Assembly: GCF_042686025.1 (NCBI RefSeq)
Contig: NZ_JBHUOZ010000003.1
Location: 496,001 to 560,000, forward strand
DNA: 64,000 nucleotides
Origin: Terrimonas rubra
GTDB lineage: Bacteria > Bacteroidota > Bacteroidia > Chitinophagales > Chitinophagaceae
Direction: 5' to 3'
Below the pieces are notes generated by a model. The model was given only the letters and a program-made list of their open reading frames with translations, had not been told where the DNA came from and ran no database searches. Below, one piece after another: positions 35,940 through 44,036 of this stretch; position 1 is the first letter of the stretch, and each line of letters begins with the position of its first letter. The translations under genes were made by a program, and so were the position numbers.

Positions 35940-37319
35940 ATGAAACAGTTATTTTATTTGAACAGGTATGCAGGGCCGATGATCATTATTTTGTTATTAG
36001 GGTTAAGTTCCTGCAAAAAATGGGTAGAGCCTGACCGTTCACCGGTATTACTGGAAAGTAATAAGGTATTTAATAATGACCTTACGGCTACTGCGGCCAT
36101 GACAGGGGTATATGCGCAATCCGTTTTTGGTCCTCTGTGGCTGGCCAATGGCGGGTTAAGTGTATATGGCGGTTTATTGGCCGATGACATTATCAACTCA
36201 ACAACCAATACTAACGCAGATCCATTTGCGCAAAACAGCTTGCTGGCCAATAATAATATTGTGAATATAAATTTTTGGACGCCGGCTTATCGTAACCTAT
36301 ATGCTGTAAATAGTATTTTAGAAGGGCTTACCCGGTCCACCGGTTTATCAGCAACTGTAAAAGCACAACTTACAGGCGAAGCATTGTTATTTCGTTCCTT
36401 GCTGTTGTTTTACCTGGTTAATTTATTTGGCGATATTCCCCTGGTTACAAGTACAGATTATGCGGTAAATGCGGTATTGCCCCGTAGCAGGGATACGGCT
36501 GTTTACACACAAATAACCCGTGATCTTTTACAGGCAAAAGAACTGCTGCCGGTTAATTATCCGTCAGCAGGCAAATTACGCCCTAACAAATATGCAGCCA
36601 GGGCCTTACTGGCCAGGGTATATGTTTACCGTAAACAATGGCCTGATGCTATTAACGAGGCAACGGCTGTAATTGATTCCGGGCAGTATAACCTGGTGAG
36701 TAACCTGAATAATGTTTTTGTACCGGCCAGCAGTGAAGGTATCTGGTTAATGGCGCGGCAAAACAGTAATACAGCGGAAGGGACTGCCTTTATACCGGCT
36801 TCGGCAACCATAATGCCCACCTATCGTTTGCGTGATAAACTATTACAGCTATTTGAACCAACTGATCAGCGGCTGGCTAATTGGACAAAGAGAAATACGG
36901 TGGCTGGTACCGCTTATTATTATCCTTATAAATATAAGGAGCGTACCAACGCTGTCTTAACGGAAAATATTCAGGTATTACGTTTAGCCGAGCAATACCT
37001 GTTGCGGGCAGAAGCTAATATAGCGCTGAATAAGCCAGAAGCGGCAGCTGCAGATATCAACAGGATCAGGAGAAGGGCCGGACTGACGGATATATTGCCG
37101 TCCGGCCAGTTAAGTATGATGAACCTGTTAATGCAGGAGCGAAGGCGGGAGTTTTTTTGTGAATGGGGGCAGCGCTGGTTTGATCTCAAACGTACCGGTA
37201 CAATTGATGCCGTGCTGATAGCCGAAAAGCCCCAATGGAAACCCTATGCTGCTTTATTACCGATTCCGCAAACAGATATGGACCGTAATCCACATTTAAA
37301 ACAAAACCCTGGATATTGA
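35940..37319 (+). CDS. SusD/RagB-family lipoprotein
   Basis: The protein has 459 residues. Lipobox GLSSC, Cys25. The helical SusD fold shows through NLYAVNSILEGL, ALLFRSLLLFYLVNLFGDIPLVT, and the closing ERRREFFCEWGQRWFDLKR. It caps the SusC channel outside the cell and binds the substrate. Eleven bases after susC, one base before the thioredoxin-like gene. Confidence 0.93.
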   Translation: MKQLFYLNRYAGPMIIILLLGLSSCKKWVEPDRSPVLLESNKVFNNDLTATAAMTGVYAQSVFGPLWLANGGLSVYGGLLADDIINSTTNTNADPFAQNSLLANNNIVNINFWTPAYRNLYAVNSILEGLTRSTGLSATVKAQLTGEALLFRSLLLFYLVNLFGDIPLVTSTDYAVNAVLPRSRDTAVYTQITRDLLQAKELLPVNYPSAGKLRPNKYAARALLARVYVYRKQWPDAINEATAVIDSGQYNLVSNLNNVFVPASSEGIWLMARQNSNTAEGTAFIPASATIMPTYRLRDKLLQLFEPTDQRLANWTKRNTVAGTAYYYPYKYKERTNAVLTENIQVLRLAEQYLLRAEANIALNKPEAAAADINRIRRRAGLTDILPSGQLSMMNLLMQERRREFFCEWGQRWFDLKRTGTIDAVLIAEKPQWKPYAALLPIPQTDMDRNPHLKQNPGY

Positions 37320-37320
37320 T

Positions 37321-38622
37321 ATGAAAACAATATATGTACAACAGCTTTTATTATGTCTTTTTATAAAAGTGGCCGTTGCAAACGCACAGCCCTTACAAAA
37401 AGGAGAGATGATGCCGCCCGTAGTGTTTAATGAATTGATAAACCACGATGCTGCTACTTTAAATATTGCAACGCTGGATAAGAAACTGGTGATACTTGAT
37501 TTTTGGAGTACCGGTTGTATGGGCTGTATACTGGCTTTTCCTAAAATTGATGAGCTGCAGAAAAAATGGGGCAAGGATATACAGATCATTATGGTAAATA
37601 CACAGCGTGCTGATTCTACCCGCCGCTTTTTTAAAAAGCGGAGTAAAATAAAGATACCCGCTGTGCCCTTTATTACCGGCGATACACTCTTACAAAAACT
37701 TTTCAGGCCTTTGGGGTTACCCATGCATGTATGGCTGGATCAGGATCTGCGTTTTTTGTCTTCAACAGGTGGAGAGACAACGACGGATAGTACAATTGCC
37801 CGGTATTTACGAAATAAAACAGTGGACCTGGCAACCTATGAGTCGGGTTGGGTAAGAGTCAATAGCCTGGTAGATACAATGTATTATCCCCTCTTGCGGC
37901 AGTTTTCTTACCTGGGTTTAAATAAAACAGGCAGCGCTTATTCCTATGATAGCGTTACAATGGCACGAATTGATTTGATTGAGACAAGGAATGTTTCTGT
38001 TGAACAATTATATATGCAGGCTTATTCTGAAACAGAAGGAGAAGATTTTAGCGAACCCGGAAGAACCGTGGTAGAAGTTGCTGATCCTTACGGGGTTTGT
38101 ATGCCTCCAAGCGATGAAAACCTGCGGGAATGGGAGAGGAAATACGCGTATTATTATACATTGGTAATACCAAAGGAAAAAACGCCACAAAAGTTTGAGT
38201 TTATGCGACAGGACCTGAACCGGTATTTTCCTATCCGCGCTGTGGTGGAAAAAAGAAAGCATAAAGTGATTGCATTGGTACAAACCGGTAGTATGGATAT
38301 GTTATATACGAAGGGCGGTAAGGTAAGCTGGAATTTGACCAGGTCATCAGAGTATGGCGATGTACAGGATAGTTTAAGGTGTTTACGGCATGTGAAGTTT
38401 AAGGAATTTCCCGGGTTGTTGAAAGGATTTATGCGGGAACAATACGGTATTCCCTTCGTTAATACGATCCAGGCTGATTTTTTTATTGATATCTGTTTGC
38501 CGGGTGAGGCGGTTGAAAGCCTGTCCTTGCCGGAACTGAATAAAGCTTTAAAAAAATATGGTATGGAGTTGCAAAAGAAGGAAATGTTATTGCCGACACT
38601 GGTTTTAAAAGATGCACTGTAA
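37321..38622 (+). CDS. Secreted thioredoxin-fold protein, TlpA-like
   Basis: The protein has 433 residues with a signal peptide (cleavage after VANA). The thioredoxin domain (about 28-160) has C-M-G-C in the STGCMGC loop, preceded by LVILDFW, so it can exchange disulfides. The C-terminal 260 residues are an extra domain with no motif I recognise. It is the third gene of the Sus operon, a frequent arrangement in this phylum, perhaps maturing the secreted proteins. A terminator follows. Confidence 0.87.
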   Translation: MKTIYVQQLLLCLFIKVAVANAQPLQKGEMMPPVVFNELINHDAATLNIATLDKKLVILDFWSTGCMGCILAFPKIDELQKKWGKDIQIIMVNTQRADSTRRFFKKRSKIKIPAVPFITGDTLLQKLFRPLGLPMHVWLDQDLRFLSSTGGETTTDSTIARYLRNKTVDLATYESGWVRVNSLVDTMYYPLLRQFSYLGLNKTGSAYSYDSVTMARIDLIETRNVSVEQLYMQAYSETEGEDFSEPGRTVVEVADPYGVCMPPSDENLREWERKYAYYYTLVIPKEKTPQKFEFMRQDLNRYFPIRAVVEKRKHKVIALVQTGSMDMLYTKGGKVSWNLTRSSEYGDVQDSLRCLRHVKFKEFPGLLKGFMREQYGIPFVNTIQADFFIDICLPGEAVESLSLPELNKALKKYGMELQKKEMLLPTLVLKDAL

Positions 38623-38626
38623 TACA

Positions 38627-38659
38627 AAATAAAGGTGGTGCTTAGTACCACCTTTATTT
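38627..38659. terminator. Bidirectional terminator of the Sus operon
   Basis: A 13-bp perfect stem (38627-38639 with 38647-38659) separates the Sus operon from the converging small secreted protein gene. Confidence 0.85.
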
Positions 38660-38660
38660 A

Positions 38661-38969
38661 TTAATATTTTAGAATCTTTTGAAGTCCGGAAGGAACCGGT
38701 GGTGCGGGCATGTTGATCGTTTGCTCTGTATCATAACCCCGGGCACAATCAATTCCTGCATTGTCTTCACAACCAGTCAGATCAATAATATCCGATTTGC
38801 GGTGTTTCTGATCATCCAATACTTCACCGGTAATATAACCGGATGCGTTGACAAAGTACCAGTGCAGCTCAGGTTCTGTTACCGGAGCTTTTTTATAGTT
38901 AGTGAACGCAAATGAACTGGCGGCCACCGCAATGGCCAGGATCGCAAATACTGTTTTAGTTTTAAGCAT
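38661..38969 (-). CDS. Small secreted protein, DUF6520-like
   Basis: The protein has 102 residues with a signal peptide (cleavage near SFAF). The mature part has a Cys pair (TGCEDNAGIDC), a Trp-Tyr start (ELHWYFVNASG) and a proline-rich end. This layout resembles DUF6520 peptides, which are often found near SusCD-thioredoxin operons. Function unknown. Confidence 0.65.
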   Translation of the reverse strand: MLKTKTVFAILAIAVAASSFAFTNYKKAPVTEPELHWYFVNASGYITGEVLDDQKHRKSDIIDLTGCEDNAGIDCARGYDTEQTINMPAPPVPSGLQKILKY

Positions 38970-39121
38970 ATGGTATACTGCTTTTATAATTCAAAAAACA
39001 GCAAAAACTTTAATGGTTAAAATGCTGCCTACTCTTTTATACAGGTTTTCGGCTGGGCCTGTTGGCAACGGCCGGGTAAAAGAACCGTTACACCCAATAT
39101 ACAATAGTGCCCTGGCTAAAG

Positions 39122-39808
39122 TCAATCCTGTTTACCTGGTAAAACTTCCGGCGGTGCAATGCCATAGCGCAATGCAAATAATACCAGGCCTGCCATATTC
39201 TGGGAGCCGGTTTTCTGCATAAGGGCGTGGCGGTATTTTTCTACGCTTCTGTGGGCCAGTCCTATCTTGTGCGCAATTTGCTTGGAAGAGTATTGCAGGC
39301 ATATCAGCTGTAAAATTTCTTTTTCATGCACTGCAAAAAAATCAACGGGCAATTTTGTTGTGGTAAATGTATTAAAGATGCCACGGGACAGCATGGCAGC
39401 TAATAGTAAAGTAGTGTTGTTGCAGAAATAAGGCTGGTTGTTCATTACGGTATCAATCGCTTTTTTAAGCTCAACGGTCTCTGCATTTTTTATGATATAA
39501 CCATTGGCGCCGGCCTGCATCATTTGTATGATCAGTTCCTGACGGCTGGAGTCAGTAAGCCCCAATATCTTTAAATCAGGATAAAGGTTACGTAGTATGC
39601 GGGTAGCTTCTATGCCGCTTAATAAGGGTAACTCTAAATTTACGATCACCAGGTCGGGCCTGGTACAGCCTGTCATCTCTATCAACTCCTCCCCGTCAAA
39701 AGCTTCACCGCAATAATGTATATAGGAGGCGTTGTGTAATAAACCCAGTATTGCCTGGCGGTATTGATACTGGTTATCGGCCAGCAGCATTTTAATTGGT
39801 GTTTGCAT
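39122..39808 (-). CDS. NarL/LuxR-type response regulator with Asn at the acceptor site
   Basis: The protein has 228 residues. A receiver domain (1-125) and a LuxR-type HTH (about 160-215, EKEILQLICLQYSSKQIAHKIG). The residue aligned with the phospho-acceptor Asp is Asn57 (LVIVNLEL), and the usual acidic pair is reduced to D11-N12. The switch Thr85 and Lys107 are kept. It is therefore a pseudo-receiver; DNA binding is probably independent of phosphorylation or set by partner binding. No kinase gene adjoins. Confidence 0.87.
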   Translation of the reverse strand: MQTPIKMLLADNQYQYRQAILGLLHNASYIHYCGEAFDGEELIEMTGCTRPDLVIVNLELPLLSGIEATRILRNLYPDLKILGLTDSSRQELIIQMMQAGANGYIIKNAETVELKKAIDTVMNNQPYFCNNTTLLLAAMLSRGIFNTFTTTKLPVDFFAVHEKEILQLICLQYSSKQIAHKIGLAHRSVEKYRHALMQKTGSQNMAGLVLFALRYGIAPPEVLPGKQD

Positions 39809-40165
39809 AGTGTTATCCGGAAGCTCGGTATTTTATTATACAGGGTTGTACCGGTATAACGAATCTGCCACATAATAAAATACCAATGGTTAATGTGTTT
39901 ATGCATAACTAAATAATGCCATTATTTTCATAAAACCTATCGTGTTAACCAGATATACGGTTATACACGCATAGTTTTAGTGTTTACTCTTAGGTTGAAA
40001 TATTTGCATTCATTAAAGTTGCAACCTTGAGATAGAAACTATAATTTATTTATGTTAATTGTAATAGTTGTAAAGTCAATTGGTACGAAGCTTGCTAACT
40101 ATATATACACTCCTTATCTGTATTAAATGTTGCGCTTATTGTTTTAACTTTTACAACTCAGTATC
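39809..40165. other. 357-base intergenic region
   Basis: AT-rich divergent gap between the pseudo-receiver gene and the unknown protein at 40166. No gene, hairpin or clear operator seen. Confidence 0.5.
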
Positions 40166-40651
40166 ATGACAATTAAAATTGGCCAGTTGCAGACTTTTAT
40201 TACTGCAGACTCACGGGAAAATGCTATTAAATTTGGGGTGGAGCATACCATTAATAAATATGCTCCCTTTTTAGGCGAAACCACGGATTTTCATAATTGC
40301 AGGAGGGTAGTGAATGAAAACTGGTTTGAGGCTATTGAAAGACTTCATTTAACCGAACTGTTTTATAATGAAGAAACAGGCCTGTTTAAAAACGACAGAG
40401 ATATCACCCCTTTAACCAAAGAACATCTTTCTACTATTAATTATGCCTACGATCTTTATTTTGCTACCTATCCTGATTGTAAACCCGGCAATCATACGGC
40501 TATAGGTATTGACGGACGTTTACGTAACGTGATGCCCTCCAAAGAAGATCATATTGCTGCGGATATTATGTGGCTGCGGTTCTGGGCTAATTATGCCAGC
40601 CATTATTGCAGCAAGCCTGTTATTTCAAATGTAGAATACCTGTATGTATAA
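40166..40651 (+). CDS. Unknown 161-residue protein
   Basis: Not recognised. Mixed alpha/beta, no signal or membrane segment, with scattered conserved-looking Asp/His (TTDFHNCR, EDHIAADIMWLRFW). A long AT-rich leader precedes it. Codon use is like the neighbours. Confidence 0.6.
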   Translation: MTIKIGQLQTFITADSRENAIKFGVEHTINKYAPFLGETTDFHNCRRVVNENWFEAIERLHLTELFYNEETGLFKNDRDITPLTKEHLSTINYAYDLYFATYPDCKPGNHTAIGIDGRLRNVMPSKEDHIAADIMWLRFWANYASHYCSKPVISNVEYLYV

Positions 40652-40749
40652 GTTGTCTATCATGGGGTGATATGGCCGGTTCTCATATTGATCGCTACCC
40701 CTCATTATTTATTATTCTTCTGAATAAAACAGTTTATGACAACAGCCGG

Positions 40750-41853
40750 TTATGATACCGGCTTTATGTTGGATTGTAGTATAAAGCCGCTCACTGCTCC
40801 TTTTTTTACATAATACCAGTTGCTGAGCTTTCCCAGTATGGTGAGGCTTTCATTCTTTCCAACCGTTTGCAATAAAGCATGTTTTGTGGAAGGGCCTGCC
40901 CTTAATTCATTTTTATTATTGCGTGTTATTCCCTTACGTATTAAAATACTATCGTGGAAGGAGGGGACCGGCAATTGTTTTATAAAAAGGTAAGGGTCCG
41001 TAGCGCCGTTATTGCCATATACCCCAAAATGTAAATGAGGTATGGTGGTAATGGCGTTGCCGGTATTGCCTACAAAGCCCAGTGTATCGCCTCTTTTTAT
41101 GGCTTGTCCGTCACGGGCGGCAATACTGTCCAGGTGAGCATAATACACCGATTTTTTAAAAACAGCATCCCGCAGCCAAACCTGTTTGCCTCCCAGGCCA
41201 CGGTCGCCGGTGGAGGTAATGCGCCCATCCATCACTGCCAGCAGCGGTGTTCCTCTCCCGGCCACAATATCAACACCTTCGTGTTTGCGGCCGCCGCCAT
41301 CCCTGTCCGCTCCCCAGAAACTGGTGATAGCCGTATTGACCCTGCCTGCTACGGGGAACGCATAACCTGGTTGTGCATAAATACGGAACCTGAATAAAGA
41401 CCGGTTGTTGATGCCCGGCTGCAGGATAATGGTTATGGTATCGTTTTCTGTTACCGGCATTTCCAGCAGGGTAGCAGTACTTTCTATTTCCTGCAGTATA
41501 TTGGTTTTTGACGGATCATCTTTTTTATAACGTAATAATTCTGCAAACAACAGGGTGGAATCATCGGTTCTATCCAATTCCGTTATAAGTACCTGTCCCT
41601 GGTTAACCGCAAACCGGTAAGCTAATGCATGTGGTATACTATCATGCAACCTGGCAGTTACTACCAGGGGTAGTTCTATGTTTACCGGTTGTTGCAGTGC
41701 GGCATCGTATGCCTGTTTCCATGTTTGTAATAATGAGTCGGGGCCTTTGTAACTGCGTTCATATTTTTCCCGGGCAGTAGGATGAATGGCCTTGCGGATA
41801 TTGCAGGCTGTTGATAGAAGTACCGTACAAATAATGAATACAGTATAACGCAT
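40750..41853 (-). CDS. M23 peptidase lipoprotein with SH3-like end
   Basis: The protein has 367 residues from ATG 41853 (a TTG nine codons earlier is less likely). Lipobox LSTAC, Cys17. The LytM/M23 domain (about 170-300) has HEGVD for metal binding, the YYAHLDSI strand and HLHFG with the last ligands. A bacterial SH3-like domain follows (about 315-367, NNKNELRAGPSTKHALL). It should cut peptidoglycan cross-links in the periplasm. A lone gene. Confidence 0.9.
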   Translation of the reverse strand: MRYTVFIICTVLLSTACNIRKAIHPTAREKYERSYKGPDSLLQTWKQAYDAALQQPVNIELPLVVTARLHDSIPHALAYRFAVNQGQVLITELDRTDDSTLLFAELLRYKKDDPSKTNILQEIESTATLLEMPVTENDTITIILQPGINNRSLFRFRIYAQPGYAFPVAGRVNTAITSFWGADRDGGGRKHEGVDIVAGRGTPLLAVMDGRITSTGDRGLGGKQVWLRDAVFKKSVYYAHLDSIAARDGQAIKRGDTLGFVGNTGNAITTIPHLHFGVYGNNGATDPYLFIKQLPVPSFHDSILIRKGITRNNKNELRAGPSTKHALLQTVGKNESLTILGKLSNWYYVKKGAVSGFILQSNIKPVS

Positions 41854-42535
41854 ATGTATAATATGCAAAGAACCGGCCAAAGGTTAACAGGTTGATATTT
41901 TGATACAGTAGCTGTGGATAGTAGTTACTATAGCTGAAGGGCTGCACCGCTTAGGCGGAAACCCTTTGTTGCAGCATAGATGGGTGTTCAGGGCAAAGGT
42001 TGCAGCCGGGCGGTGGACTGATGTTGCATAAAGTGATACAGCTGACAGCCCCTGGTTAAAAATTGTTTTATTATGGGCGTGTCCCTTGCTGCCGGCAAGG
42101 CTGTATACGGTTCGTACCTCACCCGGTTTATTTTATACAGCAGCTGCGGGCCGGGCTATCCCGGGGTTCCGTGCTGCACTGCGTTTCGCACCGGCTCCTG
42201 CGTCGCCGCCCTCCCTATCCCTCACGCAAACCGGTGTTACCTGTATAATATTATTACTGTTTTTATGATGCTGAGGGGCTGTTTTTTGTGCATATACGAG
42301 GGGGAACAGCTTTTTTTGCGGGTGATTTTTTCCACCATGAATCCCCATTTTTGCCTCTCAAACCTGCTTTTTCCCTCGGAAAACGGGTGTTTTCCCCCGG
42401 GAAGGGCATAAAAAACGGGCTATAGCATGCTCTTAAGGGGCAGAGGGAAAAAACTAAATAAACACCTTGTTTTTTAAATAATGTTTTTATATAACTTTAA
42501 TGTCAAATTAATATTACTAACCCAAAAATTCTACA
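41854..42535. other. 682-base intergenic region
   Basis: Longest gap in the window. It holds element B (42149-42227) and a region with G-rich and C-rich inverted stretches near 42360-42410. Open frames here overlap on the same strand and look like products of high-GC repeat, so none is called. The SWIB gene promoter should lie in the last 100 bases. Confidence 0.5.
42149..42227. repeat. Interspersed palindromic element, copy B
   Basis: Ends match copy A at 29921-30002 (GGCCGGGCTATCC, and CTATCCCTCACGC) while the middle differs. Same orientation as copy A. Confidence 0.6.
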
Positions 42536-42967
42536 ATGGCAACTTCAAAAAAAGCTGCGCCAAAGAAGGCAGCTAAAAAAGCAGCTCCTAAAAAAGCAGT
42601 AAAGAAAGCGGCTCCTAAAAAAGCAGCACCGAAGAAAGCAGCTCCTAAAAAAGCAGCGCCAAAGAAGGCAGCTAAAAAAGCGGCTCCTAAAAAAGCAGCT
42701 AAAAAGAAATCAGCACGTAAACCAAATGCTGCATTCTTAGCTCCGTTAACACCAAGCGCAGAATTAGCTGCTGTAATTGGAAGCAAACCTGCTTCTCGTC
42801 CTGATATCGTTAAAAAAATATGGGACTACATTAAAAAGCAAGGTTTACAGGATAGCAAAAACAAAAGAATGATCAATGCCGATGACAAATTGAAACCATT
42901 ATTTGGTGGCAAAGGCCAGATCTCTATGTTTGACTTAGCAAAAGTTGTTAGCGCTAACGTAAAATAA
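42536..42967 (+). CDS. SWIB-domain protein with histone-H1-like tail
   Basis: The protein has 143 residues. Residues 1-62 are Lys/Ala/Pro repeats of the AAPKK kind, like the tail of bacterial histone-H1 homologues. A complete SWIB/MDM2 fold follows (about 72-143, SRPDIVKKIWDYIKKQGLQD, then DLAKVVSANVK). It likely binds and bends nucleoid DNA. The SWIB fold is eukaryote-like and otherwise known in chlamydiae and some Bacteroidota. Confidence 0.9.
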   Translation: MATSKKAAPKKAAKKAAPKKAVKKAAPKKAAPKKAAPKKAAPKKAAKKAAPKKAAKKKSARKPNAAFLAPLTPSAELAAVIGSKPASRPDIVKKIWDYIKKQGLQDSKNKRMINADDKLKPLFGGKGQISMFDLAKVVSANVK

Positions 42968-43000
42968 TAGTTGTAATTTAATTACAAGATCATAGTTTTA

Positions 43001-43027
43001 AGGGGTACTTATGTATCCCTTTTTTTA
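43001..43027 (+). terminator. Intrinsic terminator of the SWIB gene
   Basis: A 7-bp stem with one G-U pair (43001-43007 with 43014-43020) followed by a T-run. Confidence 0.7.
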
Positions 43028-43071
43028 TCTGCTGCCTTGTAAAATGATACAGCTTAATACATTCATTACTG

Positions 43072-43635
43072 ATGACCATCAAACAGATACTGGACAATAT
43101 TTACCCCTTGCCACCGGCTTCATTACAAAAGCTGGAAGACTGTATAACGGAAGTACATTATCCTAAGGGTTATATTTTATTACACGCTGATAAGATAGAG
43201 CACAAAATATTTTTTATAAAAAAAGGTATAGCCAGGGGATATGCTTACCAGGAAGAGAATGAAATAACTTTCTGGTTTGGTAAAGAGGGTGATACGATAG
43301 TATCTATGAAAAGTTATGTTGCCGGGCAAAAAGGTTACGAGGATATAGAGCTGCTGGAGGATTGCGAACTGTATGAATTGCAGGCAGCCAGTTTACAAAC
43401 ATTATTTGAAGGGGATATAGCTATTGCCAACTGGGGCCGCAAGTTTGCAGAGAAAGAACTCATTAAAACGGAAGAGAGGCTGATCGGCTTACAGTTTAAA
43501 ACTGCTAGCGAAAGGTATAGGACCTTACTGGATGAAAGTCCCGACCTGCTACAAAGGGTACAGTTGGGATATATTGCCTCTTACCTGGGTATTACACAGG
43601 TAAGCCTTAGCCGCATCAGGGCCGAGATACGGTAA
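43072..43635 (+). CDS. Crp/Fnr-family regulator
   Basis: The protein has 187 residues. A cyclic-nucleotide-binding-like barrel (about 20-115) and a C-terminal winged helix (GYIASYLGITQVSLSRIRAE). The family in this phylum often lacks the phosphate-binding cassette of Crp, and that cassette is not clear here, so the ligand is unknown. It is 68 bases before an SMR exporter gene on the same strand. Confidence 0.87.
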   Translation: MTIKQILDNIYPLPPASLQKLEDCITEVHYPKGYILLHADKIEHKIFFIKKGIARGYAYQEENEITFWFGKEGDTIVSMKSYVAGQKGYEDIELLEDCELYELQAASLQTLFEGDIAIANWGRKFAEKELIKTEERLIGLQFKTASERYRTLLDESPDLLQRVQLGYIASYLGITQVSLSRIRAEIR

Positions 43636-43703
43636 CCTGTTTTTATCATTTGTAAAATAATATTTCCTCCCGCTGATCCACCTTTGCCCTAAATAAAAAG
43701 GGT

Positions 43704-44030
43704 ATGAACTGGATCATCTTGATTATTGCGGGTTTGTTTGAAGTAGGCTTTGCCGCCTGCCTGGGTAAAGCAAAAGAAGTAACAGGCGCATCTGCTTACG
43801 GATGGTATGCCGGTTTCCTGGTTTGCCTGGCCATTAGCATGGGGCTTTTAATAAAAGCCACACAAACCCTTCCTATCGGTACGGCCTATGCCGTATGGAC
43901 CGGTATAGGGGCAGTGGGTACCGTATTGGTAGGTATTTTTGTATTTAAGGATCCTGCTAATTTCTGGCGCATCTTTTTTATCATCACGCTGATCGGTTCT
44001 ATTATCGGTTTAAAAGCGGTAGCGCATTAA
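43704..44030 (+). CDS. SMR-family exporter, SugE/Gdx-like
   Basis: The protein has 108 residues and four membrane helices. Glu in the first helix (GLFEVGF) is the proton/substrate site, and the GTAYAVWTGIGAVG segment is the SMR signature. The residues around that Glu are closer to SugE/Gdx (guanidinium or quaternary amine export) than to EmrE. It acts as a dual-topology dimer. Probably cotranscribed with the Crp-like regulator. Confidence 0.85.
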   Translation: MNWIILIIAGLFEVGFAACLGKAKEVTGASAYGWYAGFLVCLAISMGLLIKATQTLPIGTAYAVWTGIGAVGTVLVGIFVFKDPANFWRIFFIITLIGSIIGLKAVAH

Positions 44031-44036
44031 TTCTTT

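Noticed and set aside
42063..42411. Overlapping plus-strand frames in the gap before the SWIB gene
   Set aside because: They overlap each other, cover a palindromic repeat, and show no protein-like pattern.
42517..42786. 89-residue antisense frame rich in Ala/Phe in the SWIB gene
   Set aside because: It is the complement of the Lys/Ala repeat; no independent evidence.
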